Assembly (NCBI RefSeq): GCF_002960445.1
Contig: NZ_POJD01000075.1
Coordinates: 1-64,000 of the forward strand
Source of the DNA: Streptococcus suis
GTDB taxonomy: Bacteria; Bacillota; Bacilli; Lactobacillales; Streptococcaceae
DNA length: 64,000 nt
Direction of reading: 5' to 3'
Shown: positions 32,613-41,506 of the stretch, in pieces
How the letters are laid out: each line of letters opens with the position of its first letter
Position numbering within the stretch: position 1 is the stretch's first letter
The notes under the pieces: generated by a model
The model's input: only the letters and a program-made list of their open reading frames with translations
The model's database searches: none
What the model was told of the DNA's origin: nothing
Program-made: the position numbers and the translations under genes

Positions 32613-32666
32613 TTATTCATCGTTATCAACTCCTGCGTCTGCATGGATAGCAGAGAGGATTTTCGA
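32613..32666 (-). pseudogene. C-terminal relic of a tyrosine integrase
   Basis: On the minus strand 17 codons (SKILSAIHADAGVDNDE and TAA at 32615-32613) match the style of streptococcal phage/ICE integrase ends. A stop (TAA at 32669-32667) lies just upstream, so nothing more of the gene survives. It points toward the tRNA 3' end, the usual arrangement of int and an attachment site. A lost integrative element is the simplest explanation. Confidence 0.5.
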
Positions 32667-32744
32667 TTAAAGCCAATTAAGATGATACCATGTTTCTATC
32701 AGTGAGATGGGAGCATTTTTAATTTGGAAAAAGAGAGGAAGATA

Positions 32745-33929
32745 TCACCTCACCTGCATTCCATAAATCGTTTGTTTTCTGTTTACAAGATAAGCTAGGG
32801 CAAGCACTGGAATGGCATAGGGGATGATATTCCAACCAAATACCTCGTAGCTGATTAAAATCGGTGTCAGTAAGGTATTGGTTGCAGAACCAAACACAGC
32901 ACAATAGCCAAGGGCTGCAACAAGTTCTACTGGTAGGCCAAGTAATCCAGCTAAAAGAGCTCCAGAACTAGCGCCAATAGCAAAGAGCGGAGTGACCTCA
33001 CCACCTTGAAAACCTGCAGCTAAACACAAGCAAGTGAGCAGAAGTTTGAGTAGCCAGTCATATGCAAATACCTGTTCCCCAGCTAAACTGACATCAATTA
33101 AATTGGTTCCCAAACCAGCATAATGACCTTGATGGAAGAAGAAAAGTAGAACGCATAGTCCAACTCCCATGATAGCTATTTTAATGTAAGGATTTGGCAA
33201 CCAGCGAGACGAATACCTTTTTGCTTGTTCTAAAAGCCAGGCAAAAAGATTACCAATAACCCCAAAGCATAGGGCAATAAAAATCCATTTGAAACTATCT
33301 GTAAGCTGGAAAGTGGGAATCGAAATGGTATGAGTAAATTTTTCCAAGCCCAATAAATGTGAAGTAGTAGAGGCTGTAAAGGCAGCTATTAAACAATAGA
33401 CCAAATTTCTCCAAGCATATTGGCCAACAATCAAGACTTCGATAGCAAAGAAACTGGCAGCCAAGGGTGTTTGAAAGAGCCCAGCAAAACCTGCTGCCAT
33501 ACCTATCTTCGTCACCATATCTTTGGACAAGTCTGAAAAACCATGCTTCTGTAGCCAATGCGAAAGACTAGCTCCAAGCTGAACGGCCACACCTTCACGA
33601 CCAACGGAAGCCCCAAAAAGATGGCTGAGCCAAGTTGTAGAAATGATTAGCGGAATGAGAACAGGTGAAATTTGTGCATCCTCACCTTGACCAGCTTTAA
33701 AAACCAACCCCATCCCAGCTTGAACTTCTCCGCCCCATTTTTGATAGACAAATACAACTACTAGTCCAGCCAATGCAAGAAAAGGGACAAGATAATCGAA
33801 ATATTCTGACCGTACTTGTCCAATTTCTAATAAAATCTTCCCGAAGAATGTGGTGACCAGTCCAGCTAACAGTCCCATGAGGACAGAAAAGAGCAGGAGT
33901 TGAAGTATTTGTTTACCTTTACTGGTCAT
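32745..33929 (-). CDS. ClC-family chloride channel/transporter
   Basis: 394 residues with about ten hydrophobic segments and ClC selectivity motifs: GREGVA in SVGREGVAVQLGAS (about 122) and GGEVTPLFAIGAS (about 308). The usual first motif GSGIP is not obvious (GGEVQAGMG stands there), so it is a diverged member. Such proteins move chloride, or fluoride in some branches; the ion cannot be told here. The gene overlaps the end of the chorismate mutase gene by 11 bases, so the two share a message. Confidence 0.85.
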   Translation of the reverse strand: MTSKGKQILQLLLFSVLMGLLAGLVTTFFGKILLEIGQVRSEYFDYLVPFLALAGLVVVFVYQKWGGEVQAGMGLVFKAGQGEDAQISPVLIPLIISTTWLSHLFGASVGREGVAVQLGASLSHWLQKHGFSDLSKDMVTKIGMAAGFAGLFQTPLAASFFAIEVLIVGQYAWRNLVYCLIAAFTASTTSHLLGLEKFTHTISIPTFQLTDSFKWIFIALCFGVIGNLFAWLLEQAKRYSSRWLPNPYIKIAIMGVGLCVLLFFFHQGHYAGLGTNLIDVSLAGEQVFAYDWLLKLLLTCLCLAAGFQGGEVTPLFAIGASSGALLAGLLGLPVELVAALGYCAVFGSATNTLLTPILISYEVFGWNIIPYAIPVLALAYLVNRKQTIYGMQVR

Positions 33930-34197
33930 CGCTAGCTAGTTTTCCAGCTTGATAGGCTCTGGACTGGGCCATGATGTCGCTAAAGGTCGCTTGAATAGCT
34001 GAGCGGTAGTCGTCCTTTTGAACCAGGTTTCCAACTCGTTCAAGTACAGCGTTTTCTCTGCTAGTGTCCAAAACAGGTTTGCCAGTTGCTCGCTTAAAGG
34101 CTGTGACTTGATCAACTAGCTCCATACGTTGTTCAAGCAAGTCAACTAATTGACTATCTATAGCGTTAATATTTTCCCGGATATGATCTAGATTCAT
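33919..34197 (-). CDS. Chorismate mutase, AroQ type
   Basis: Converts chorismate to prephenate for phenylalanine and tyrosine synthesis. The 92 residues are all helical and carry the AroQ pattern: an R/D-rich first helix (IRENINAIDSQLVDLLEQRM), the KR in FKRATGKPV, then R-E-N-A-V-L. It is a stand-alone domain. An AAAAGGAG ribosome site precedes the ATG. It is co-transcribed with the ClC gene and lies just after the flavodoxin gene's hairpin. Confidence 0.87.
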   Translation of the reverse strand: MNLDHIRENINAIDSQLVDLLEQRMELVDQVTAFKRATGKPVLDTSRENAVLERVGNLVQKDDYRSAIQATFSDIMAQSRAYQAGKLASDDQ

Positions 34198-34215
34198 TTT
34201 TTCTCCTTTTAAGAA

Positions 34216-34239
34216 AACCAGTAACAGATGTTACTGGTT
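34216..34239 (-). terminator. Hairpin between the flavodoxin and chorismate mutase genes
   Basis: Eleven-base-pair perfect stem AACCAGTAACA / TGTTACTGGTT; the T-run on the minus strand (TTTTCTT) is modest, so partial termination is likely. Confidence 0.65.
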
Positions 34240-34246
34240 GATTTGA

Positions 34247-34702
34247 TTATTCATTTACTTTGGCAGCAAGGTCAGTTGCAAATTTTTCTAGGTTTACGAT
34301 ATCCTCGTCTTCAGCAGCAAGGTCTACCTTGACATTTTCAGCACCCTTGACTGCACCACGTGAACCAAGCATGACATCAAAGTCATCTACTGCACTACAG
34401 AAGTCATCATAGAAGGTATCACCAGAACCGCAAACACCGTACACCTTACCAGTCAAATCCAAGTCCGCTAGGTCAGCATAGAAATCAACGATTTCATCTG
34501 GAAGCTCACCATCACCACCATAAGAATAAGTGTAGCTGGCTACGACAATTAAGTCAGCATCCAAGATTTCTTCTGTTTCAATGGTCGTACATTCGTGCAC
34601 CTGTACTTCCAAACCCAACTCTTCTAGCTTACTGGCGACGATATCAGCAATTTCTTCTGTGTTACCAGTCATACTAGCGTAAACAATTTTTGCTAGTGCC
34701 AT
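34247..34702 (-). CDS. Flavodoxin
   Basis: An FMN-binding electron carrier. The phosphate-binding loop ASMTGNTEEIAD is at the N-end, and the later ring-binding loops SYTYSYGGDGELPD and CGSGDTFYDDFCSAVD are present. The first ATG of the frame lacks a ribosome site; the ATG at 34702 follows TTGGAGGAAAT and gives 151 residues. Very acidic as expected. It heads the leftward group with chorismate mutase and ClC. Confidence 0.93.
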   Translation of the reverse strand: MALAKIVYASMTGNTEEIADIVASKLEELGLEVQVHECTTIETEEILDADLIVVASYTYSYGGDGELPDEIVDFYADLADLDLTGKVYGVCGSGDTFYDDFCSAVDDFDVMLGSRGAVKGAENVKVDLAAEDEDIVNLEKFATDLAAKVNE

Positions 34703-34797
34703 AATTTCCTCCAAATTACATAGTAATCTTATTATACCATACTCCCATCATTTTCAAAAGGGGAAGTTTATGCTAAAATGATGAAAAAGGAGTTGCT

Positions 34798-35742
34798 ATG
34801 ACTATTTACAATACAATTATTGAAAAAATTCGCGAATACGACACCATCATCATTCATCGTCACCAACGACCAGATCCAGATGCCATTGGCAGTCAGGTTA
34901 GCTTGCAAAAGCTCTTGCAGAAGAATTTTCCTGAAAAAACCATCAAGGTAACCGGTTTTGAGGAACCAAATCTTGCCTGGATGGCAGAAATGGATCAGGT
35001 TTCCGACCAAGACTATCAAGGGGCCTTGGTTATCGTGACAGACACTGCCAATACGGCGCGTGTGGATGATGACCGCTACACTCAGGGTGATTTCCTGATT
35101 AAAATCGACCACCATCCAAATGAAGAGCCATACGGCGACTTGCTCTGGGTCAATACTGAGGCTAGCTCATGCAGTGAAATGATTGCAGACTTGGCCCTTC
35201 AAAGCCAGTTGGAATTGGATGGGGAAACTGCTCGTCTGCTATATGCTGGTATTGTTGGCGATACGGGACGTTTTCTTTATCCTGCGACTAGTTCACGCAC
35301 TTTTGAAATTGTTGCTCGACTTCGTCAGGAAGATTTTGACTTCGCAAGAATGTCCCGCCAGATGGATACCATTGATTTCAAGATTGCCAAGCTGACAGGT
35401 TACGTTTACGACAACTTGGAAGTCGATGAGCACGGTGCGGCACGGGTCATTTTGACTCAGGATATCCTCAAAAAATACGGGGTGACCGATGCGGATACTT
35501 CCTTTATCGTTGGGGCTCCAGGACGGATTGGTACTGTACAATCTTGGGGGATTTTTGTGGAACAAACTGACGGAAATTACAGGGTTCGCTTACGCAGCAA
35601 GTACATTCCGATAAACGAGATTGCCAAGCGCCACGATGGCGGTGGCCACCCACTAGCCAGCGGTGCTAACTCTTATTCCCTTTCCGAAAATGAGCAAATC
35701 TACCAAGAAATTCAAGAGGTCGTGAGGAATGCAAGCAAGTAG
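34798..35742 (+). CDS. DHH/DHHA1 phosphoesterase, NrnA-like
   Basis: Family members degrade very short RNA, pAp or cyclic dinucleotide products. The DHH features are visible: HRHQRPDPDAIGSQ (about 20-33), DTANTARVDD, the DHH motif in IDHHPNEEPYGD (about 104), and the DHHA1 motif GGGHPLASGA near residue 283. 314 residues, typical of NrnA. The AAGGAG site precedes the ATG. Its end overlaps the next gene by 14 bases. Confidence 0.88.
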   Translation: MTIYNTIIEKIREYDTIIIHRHQRPDPDAIGSQVSLQKLLQKNFPEKTIKVTGFEEPNLAWMAEMDQVSDQDYQGALVIVTDTANTARVDDDRYTQGDFLIKIDHHPNEEPYGDLLWVNTEASSCSEMIADLALQSQLELDGETARLLYAGIVGDTGRFLYPATSSRTFEIVARLRQEDFDFARMSRQMDTIDFKIAKLTGYVYDNLEVDEHGAARVILTQDILKKYGVTDADTSFIVGAPGRIGTVQSWGIFVEQTDGNYRVRLRSKYIPINEIAKRHDGGGHPLASGANSYSLSENEQIYQEIQEVVRNASK

Positions 35743-36757
35743 TCGCTCCCTTCGTCTAATGGGAACCATCATAGAAACTAAAATATGGCACCCAGATGCA
35801 GAACCGATTTTGGATCAGGTCGAAGAGTTGCTGTATCTATATAAGGACCGATTCTCTGCCAATGATTTGACGTCTGAATTGATGGAGGTCAATCTCAACG
35901 CGGGTGTTCAAGCAGTTCCTGTTGCCGATGACCTGTATGAATTGATTAAATTGGGCAAGGAACACAGTCTGGCTCAGGGATCTTTTTTGAATATTACCAT
36001 CGGTCCCCTTGTACAAACCTGGCGGATTGGATTTAGTGATGCTAAGCTCCCTAGTCCCGAAGTCATCTCAGAAAAACTCCAGCTCATCAATCCAAGGGAT
36101 ATCGAACTCGATGACCGAGAGCAGATCGTCTATCTAAAAAAAGAAGGCATGGCTATTGACCTGGGTGCCCTAGCCAAAGGCTATGTAGCAGATAGGATTG
36201 TTGATTTTCTAAAAAGAATTGGAGTAGAGGCTGGACTGATTAACCTGGGAGGCAATGTTTTGACATTTGGACAGGCTCCACATAATCCAGATGGCTATTG
36301 GCGAATTGGTATACAGGATCCTCAGAAACCACGTGGTGAAAATGCCCTCGTCCTCAAGATAGGCGAAGAGTCGGTTGTCACCTCTGGTATTTACGAACGA
36401 AGCCTCACGGTAGATGGTCAGACCTACCACCATATTTTAAGTTCGCAAACGGGTTATCCTATCCAGAGTCAGCTGGCCAGTGTGACCATTGTGTCTAAAA
36501 ACTCTGTCGATGGTGAGATTTGGACGACCAGACTGTTCGGTCAAACCATAAATCAGACTTTGAAAGAAGTCGAAGAGACGGATGGTCTTGAGGCGGTCTT
36601 GATAGGTCTCGATGGGAAGATATTTGTGACCTCAGGACTTACAGAAAAAATACTGTCAGGTAGGGAGCGAATCTCAGATAGTTTGGGGAGCCCATCCAGA
36701 GGGGGATTTGGAGCAAGAGTAACTTCTGACCTGGCATCAGGTGCTTCTGTTCTATAA
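35729..36757 (+). CDS. FAD:protein FMN transferase (ApbE family)
   Basis: ApbE enzymes attach FMN to a threonine of flavoproteins. The family motifs LMGTIIETKI (N-end), IDLGALAKGYVADRI (about 151), LINLGGNVLTFG and the GYPI segment are present. The 342 residues lack a signal peptide or lipobox, so unlike many ApbE proteins this one is predicted to stay in the cytoplasm. It is coupled by overlap to the NrnA-like gene. A flavinylated partner is not evident in the window. Confidence 0.88.
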   Translation: MQASSRSLRLMGTIIETKIWHPDAEPILDQVEELLYLYKDRFSANDLTSELMEVNLNAGVQAVPVADDLYELIKLGKEHSLAQGSFLNITIGPLVQTWRIGFSDAKLPSPEVISEKLQLINPRDIELDDREQIVYLKKEGMAIDLGALAKGYVADRIVDFLKRIGVEAGLINLGGNVLTFGQAPHNPDGYWRIGIQDPQKPRGENALVLKIGEESVVTSGIYERSLTVDGQTYHHILSSQTGYPIQSQLASVTIVSKNSVDGEIWTTRLFGQTINQTLKEVEETDGLEAVLIGLDGKIFVTSGLTEKILSGRERISDSLGSPSRGGFGARVTSDLASGASVL

Positions 36758-36877
36758 TCTCTTAAAAATCTCTAAAAAATCGGTAAAAATACTTGCCAGA
36801 AGAAAAAAGTTTTGGTAAACTTAAATGGTTATAATCTATGGCTCGGAAAGAGTCCATGGCAGAAAGGAATTTTTAAA

Positions 36878-37120
36878 ATGAAAAAAGATATCCATCCAGA
36901 ATATCGCACTGTTGTCTTCATGGACACAACTACTGGCTACAAGTTCCTTAGTGGTTCAACTAAGAAAACTAGCGAAACTGTAGAATTCGAAGGTGAAACT
37001 TACCCATTGATCCGTGTGGAAATTTCATCAGACTCACACCCATTCTATACTGGACGTCAAAAGTTCACTCAAGCAGATGGACGTGTGGATCGTTTCAACA
37101 AAAAATACGGTCTCAAGTAA
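36878..37120 (+). CDS. rpmE2: 50S ribosomal protein L31, type B
   Basis: Eighty residues starting [18 protein letters not shown] and ending [17 protein letters not shown]. It lacks the CxxC zinc residues of L31 type A, so it is the zinc-independent type B paralogue. The ATG at 36878 follows GAAAGGAAT. A TATAAT lies at 36830-36835. Confidence 0.96.
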   Translation: MKKDIHPEYRTVVFMDTTTGYKFLSGSTKKTSETVEFEGETYPLIRVEISSDSHPFYTGRQKFTQADGRVDRFNKKYGLK

Positions 37121-37121
37121 A

Positions 37122-37281
37122 AAAACAACCCCAACGGGTTGTTTTTTCTTCGCATCTTTAAATACGAAAAGGCGAATACAACCCCAACGGGTTGTTTTTC
37201 ACGAGCTTGAAAACAAAAGAGCGAGTTATGGTCCAGTGGACCATTTTTTCTTTGCCTCTAGAAATAAAAGAGGACTTTTTT
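37122..37281 (+). terminator. Cluster of four terminator-like hairpins after rpmE2
   Basis: Two copies of ACAACCC-CAAC-GGGTTGT with Ts (37125-37147 and 37178-37199), then TGGTCCAGTGGACCA with six Ts (37229-37249), then CCTCT...AGAGG with six Ts (about 37255-37281). The remaining gap up to rodA (about 37282-37496) holds a TATAAT with an extended TGC near 37402 and an inverted repeat TATTCACA / TGTGAATA (about 37433-37463). Confidence 0.75.
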
Positions 37282-37496
37282 GGTGAGTGATTGCCAAAAT
37301 GATTGCCATTTGTCTGAATATACATTGTAGATAAATGTTCGAGTTTTTAGTGTGTTGACCAGACGATTTTTTCTTCCTGCTAGAGCCTTTTCGTTTTTTT
37401 TGCTATAATGTTAGAAGCTATATTTAGTGCTGTATTCACAGTTTAGCACTTTACTTGTGAATACCAGTTCTTAGAAATGAAAGTATGAGGTAATCT

Positions 37497-38714
37497 ATGA
37501 AATACAGAGGAACGATAGATAGTCGAATTGACTACTCTCTTATTTTACCAGTCTTTTTTTTATTGGTTGTAGGCATCTTAGCTCTTTTTATTGCAGTGAG
37601 CCAGGACTATCCCAATAGTGTTTTGCAAATGGTGGGGCAACAAATTGCCTGGATAGGTATTGGAATCGGAGCAGCATTCCTGGTGATGTTCTTTTCGACC
37701 AAATTTCTCTGGCAGATAACTCCATTTTTATATGTACTTGGCCTAGGATTGATGGTCCTGCCCTTATTCTTCTACAGTCCGGACCTGGTGGCTTCGACAG
37801 GTGCGAAAAACTGGGTAACCATTGGAGGAATGACCCTTTTTCAGCCGTCGGAATTTATGAAAATATCCTATATTGTCATGATTGCAAGGGTTATTGTCAC
37901 CTTCCATAAGCACCATACTGAACGAGGTCTTCGAGAAGATTTTATGCTGATTGCTTATATGACTCTCTTTACTCTTCCTGTTTTGGTACTACTGGCCTTG
38001 CAGAGTGACTTGGGAACTTCTTTGGTATTCGTGGCCATCTTCAGCGGGATGCTTCTCCTGTCGGGGGTGTCATGGAAAATCCTTCTGCCAACAGCTTTAA
38101 TGGTCTTGGTTCTTGCTGGAGGCTTCATGCTGATTTTCGTATCGCCAGGTGGGACAACCTTCTTGCATAATATGGGAATGGATACCTATAAAATCAACCG
38201 TATTTCAGCTTGGTTAGACCCCTTTAAACACGCACAATCAACTACCTATCAGCAGGCTCAAAGTTTGATTGCTATCGGTAGCGGTGGTCTGAAAGGTCTA
38301 GGGTTCAATAAAACAAATCTGCTCATTCCGGTTCGAGAAAGTGATATGATTTTTACAGTTATCGGTGAGGATTTTGGTTTTATCGGCGGGACAGTCTTGA
38401 TTGGCCTCTACCTCCTGCTGATTTATCGGATGTTACGGATTACATTAAAATCCAATAATCGTTATTATACCTACATCTCTACAGGTTATATTATGATGCT
38501 CCTCTTCCATGTATTTGAAAATATCGGGGCAGCTACTGGTTTACTACCTCTGACAGGTATCCCACTTCCATTCATCTCTCAAGGTGGCTCTTCTATAGTG
38601 TCCAATCTGATTGGGATTGGCTTGGTACTATCCATGAGTTACCAGTCGCATCTAGCGGATGAAAAAGAAGAAGTGAGATCACGGAAATACAGGAAAATTA
38701 CGTTAGAACGTTAG
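37497..38714 (+). CDS. rodA: RodA, peptidoglycan glycosyltransferase of the SEDS family
   Basis: SEDS proteins polymerise glycan strands from lipid II; RodA serves peripheral growth. The 405 residues have about ten membrane helices and SEDS marks: GAKNWVTIGGMTLFQPSEFMKI, ALQSDLGTSLV, the GGLKGLGF block, VIGEDFGFIGG, and the C-terminal IPLPFISQGGSSIV. RodA rather than FtsW is inferred from the neighbours DJ-1, gyrB and ezrA, an arrangement known in streptococci. Confidence 0.88.
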   Translation: MKYRGTIDSRIDYSLILPVFFLLVVGILALFIAVSQDYPNSVLQMVGQQIAWIGIGIGAAFLVMFFSTKFLWQITPFLYVLGLGLMVLPLFFYSPDLVASTGAKNWVTIGGMTLFQPSEFMKISYIVMIARVIVTFHKHHTERGLREDFMLIAYMTLFTLPVLVLLALQSDLGTSLVFVAIFSGMLLLSGVSWKILLPTALMVLVLAGGFMLIFVSPGGTTFLHNMGMDTYKINRISAWLDPFKHAQSTTYQQAQSLIAIGSGGLKGLGFNKTNLLIPVRESDMIFTVIGEDFGFIGGTVLIGLYLLLIYRMLRITLKSNNRYYTYISTGYIMMLLFHVFENIGAATGLLPLTGIPLPFISQGGSSIVSNLIGIGLVLSMSYQSHLADEKEEVRSRKYRKITLER

Positions 38715-38727
38715 AAAGTTGGTTACT

Positions 38728-39267
38728 ATGGTAAAAGTTGCAGTTATGTTGGCAAATGGCTTTGAAGAAATTGAAGCCTTGGCCCCTGTCGATATTTTTC
38801 GAAGAGCAGATTTTCAATGCGATATGATTGGTTTAACCAGTATTCGTGTGGAAGGTTCCCATGCTATCAAGGTTGAAGCAGACAGTTTGTTTGATGGGGA
38901 TTTGAGCCAGTATGATTTGATTGTCCTACCGGGAGGGATGCCTGGTTCAATAAATCTCCGTGATGATGACCGTTTGATTGCAGAATTGCAAAAGGCTGTT
39001 GCAAATGGGAAACGGGTTGCGGCTATCTGTGCGGCCCCAATCGTTCTAGACAGGGCTGGTTTACTGGCTGGGCGTCGCTATACTTGTTTCCCAGGAAAAG
39101 AAGCAGATGTTGCTTCAGGTATTCATGTTGAAAACAATGTAGTCGTTGATGGACCGATTATTACCAGTCGCGGTGCAGGTACTAGCCTGGACTTTGCTTA
39201 CAAATTGGTTGACTTACTTGGTGGTGACGGTCAGGGGCTGGCAAGGGTCATGGTTCATAAAAATTAG
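38728..39267 (+). CDS. DJ-1/PfpI family protein
   Basis: 179 residues with the family glutamate in GFEEIEA (near residue 14) and the nucleophilic cysteine C101 in AAICAAPIVL. DJ-1 proteins are linked to stress protection and deglycase-like activities, and the exact reaction is debated. The ATG at 38728 gives the standard N-end; the extended frame would need a TTG. Located between rodA and gyrB. Confidence 0.9.
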   Translation: MVKVAVMLANGFEEIEALAPVDIFRRADFQCDMIGLTSIRVEGSHAIKVEADSLFDGDLSQYDLIVLPGGMPGSINLRDDDRLIAELQKAVANGKRVAAICAAPIVLDRAGLLAGRRYTCFPGKEADVASGIHVENNVVVDGPIITSRGAGTSLDFAYKLVDLLGGDGQGLARVMVHKN

Positions 39268-39290
39268 AGGAATAGAGTGTTAAAAAGTAG

Positions 39291-39322
39291 GGAGCTGAAG
39301 GAGAAAATTCAGCTCCTTTTTG
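39291..39322 (+). terminator. Terminator after the DJ-1 gene
   Basis: Stem GGAGCTGAA / TTCAGCTCC and five Ts. A TATAAT with TGG before it (near 39346) then starts the gyrB message. Confidence 0.85.
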
Positions 39323-39465
39323 GTGGGAATTTTATGAAAAATATGGTATAATGTTGGGTACGATTGTAAAGTTTTTATACTCTTGTTTTTCCTATCCAGA
39401 TACTTCAAATCTTGTCGGATGGTTTAACGTTTTTGAGAGTAGAGCTTAGAAATAAAGGAATAAGA

Positions 39466-41418
39466 ATGACAGAAGAAATCAAAGATTTACAAGAAAAAGC
39501 ACAAGAATATGATGCCAGTCAGATTCAGGTTTTGGAAGGTCTGGAAGCTGTTCGTATGCGTCCAGGTATGTATATCGGAACAACCTCTAAAGAAGGACTT
39601 CACCACCTGGTTTGGGAAATTGTCGATAACTCGATTGACGAGGCCTTGGCCGGTTTTGCCAGCAAGATTGAAGTTTATATCGAGCCCGATAACTCCATTA
39701 CAGTTGTGGACAATGGTCGTGGTATCCCGGTCGATATTCAGGAAAAAACAGGTCGACCAGCCGTAGAAACAGTTTTCACAGTTCTCCATGCTGGTGGTAA
39801 ATTTGGCGGAGGCGGATACAAGGTTTCAGGTGGTCTGCATGGCGTAGGTTCATCCGTAGTAAATGCCCTTTCGACCCAATTGGATGTCCATGTCTATAAA
39901 AATGGTCAGGTTTATTTCCAAGAATACCGTCGTGGTGAGGTGGTTGCTGATTTGAAGGTTGTGGGAGAAACGGACCGCACTGGTACGACTGTACATTTTA
40001 CACCAGATCCAGAAATCTTTACCGAAACGACAGAGTTTGAGTTTGCGAAATTAAACAAACGCATCCAAGAACTAGCCTTCCTAAACCGCGGTTTAAATCT
40101 TTCGATTACAGACAAGCGTGAGGGAATGGAACAAACCAAGGAATATCACTATGAAGGTGGTATTGCTTCATATGTGGAATACCTCAATGAAAACAAGGAT
40201 GTTATCTTTGACACGCCGATTTACACAGAGGGTGAAATGGATGACATCACAGTCGAAGTGGCTATGCAATACACGACTAGCTACCATGAAAATGTGGTCA
40301 GCTTTGCCAACAATATCCATACCCACGAAGGCGGTACCCACGAACAAGGTTTCCGTACAGCTTTGACGCGTGTCATCAATGATTATGCTAAGAAGAATAA
40401 AATTCTCAAGGAAAATGATGACAACTTAACTGGTGAGGATGTGCGTGAAGGTTTGACAGCTGTTATCTCAGTCAAACACCCTGGTCCTCAGTTTGAAGGA
40501 CAAACTAAGACCAAGCTGGGAAATAGCGAGGTTGTCAAAATCACTAACCGTCTATTTTCGGATGCATTTTCAGAATTCCTTTTGGAGCATCCTCAGATTG
40601 CTCGTCGGATTGTGGACAAGGGTATTGTAGCGGCCAAGGCGCGGATTGCTGCCAAACGTGCTCGTGAGGTCACTCGCAAGAAGTCAGGTCTTGAAATTTC
40701 TAACCTGCCAGGCAAGTTGGCAGACTGTTCATCAAATGATGCGACTAAGACAGAGCTCTTCATCGTGGAGGGAGATTCTGCGGGTGGTTCAGCAAAATCT
40801 GGTCGTGACCGTGAGTTTCAGGCTATTTTGCCAATTCGTGGTAAGATTTTGAACGTGGAAAAGGCCAGCATGGATAAGATTTTGGCCAACGAGGAAATCC
40901 GCAGCTTGTTTACAGCTATGGGAACTGGCTTTGGAGCGGACTTTGACGTAGAGAAGGCTCGTTATCAGAAATTGGTCATCATGACCGATGCCGATGTCGA
41001 TGGAGCCCACATTCGTACCCTACTCTTGACCCTATTTTACCGTTATATGCGTCCGATTGTAGAAGCTGGTTATGTTTACATTGCCCAGCCACCAATTTAT
41101 GGGGTTAAGGTTGGAAGTGAAATCAAGGAATACATTCAACCAGGTGCCAATCAGGAACAAGAATTGCAAGAAGCCTTAGAAAGACATAGTACTGGACGTT
41201 CTAAACCAACCATCCAACGTTATAAGGGATTGGGTGAAATGGATGACCATCAGTTGTGGGAAACAACCATGAATCCAGAGAATCGTCTGATGGCGCGTGT
41301 TTCAGTTGATGATGCTGCAGAAGCAGATAAGATTTTTGATATGTTGATGGGGGACAAGGTTGAACCTCGCCGTGAGTTTATCGAAGAAAATGCGGTATAT
41401 TCGACATTAGATGTCTAA
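39466..41418 (+). CDS. gyrB: DNA gyrase subunit B
   Basis: The ATPase subunit of the supercoiling topoisomerase. ATP-binding motifs are clear: [23 protein letters not shown], and the glycine-rich [19 protein letters not shown]. The TOPRIM domain has [18 protein letters not shown] and the [14 protein letters not shown] metal site. The ATG at 39466 follows AAAGGAATAAG, giving 650 residues; a longer TTG reading is rejected. Quinolone-region residues look standard. Confidence 0.97.
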   Translation: MTEEIKDLQEKAQEYDASQIQVLEGLEAVRMRPGMYIGTTSKEGLHHLVWEIVDNSIDEALAGFASKIEVYIEPDNSITVVDNGRGIPVDIQEKTGRPAVETVFTVLHAGGKFGGGGYKVSGGLHGVGSSVVNALSTQLDVHVYKNGQVYFQEYRRGEVVADLKVVGETDRTGTTVHFTPDPEIFTETTEFEFAKLNKRIQELAFLNRGLNLSITDKREGMEQTKEYHYEGGIASYVEYLNENKDVIFDTPIYTEGEMDDITVEVAMQYTTSYHENVVSFANNIHTHEGGTHEQGFRTALTRVINDYAKKNKILKENDDNLTGEDVREGLTAVISVKHPGPQFEGQTKTKLGNSEVVKITNRLFSDAFSEFLLEHPQIARRIVDKGIVAAKARIAAKRAREVTRKKSGLEISNLPGKLADCSSNDATKTELFIVEGDSAGGSAKSGRDREFQAILPIRGKILNVEKASMDKILANEEIRSLFTAMGTGFGADFDVEKARYQKLVIMTDADVDGAHIRTLLLTLFYRYMRPIVEAGYVYIAQPPIYGVKVGSEIKEYIQPGANQEQELQEALERHSTGRSKPTIQRYKGLGEMDDHQLWETTMNPENRLMARVSVDDAAEADKIFDMLMGDKVEPRREFIEENAVYSTLDV

Positions 41419-41506
41419 AAACTGAGAAAACAAGTGCATAAGCTAGAGATTTATGGTATAATAAAGCGATATTTTCTAGTAATTACTATGAACTAAGGAG
41501 ATTTAC

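Noticed and set aside
39412..39465. Longer gyrB starting at a TTG
   Set aside because: No ribosome site, whereas the ATG at 39466 has AAAGGAATAAG and gives the usual N-terminus.
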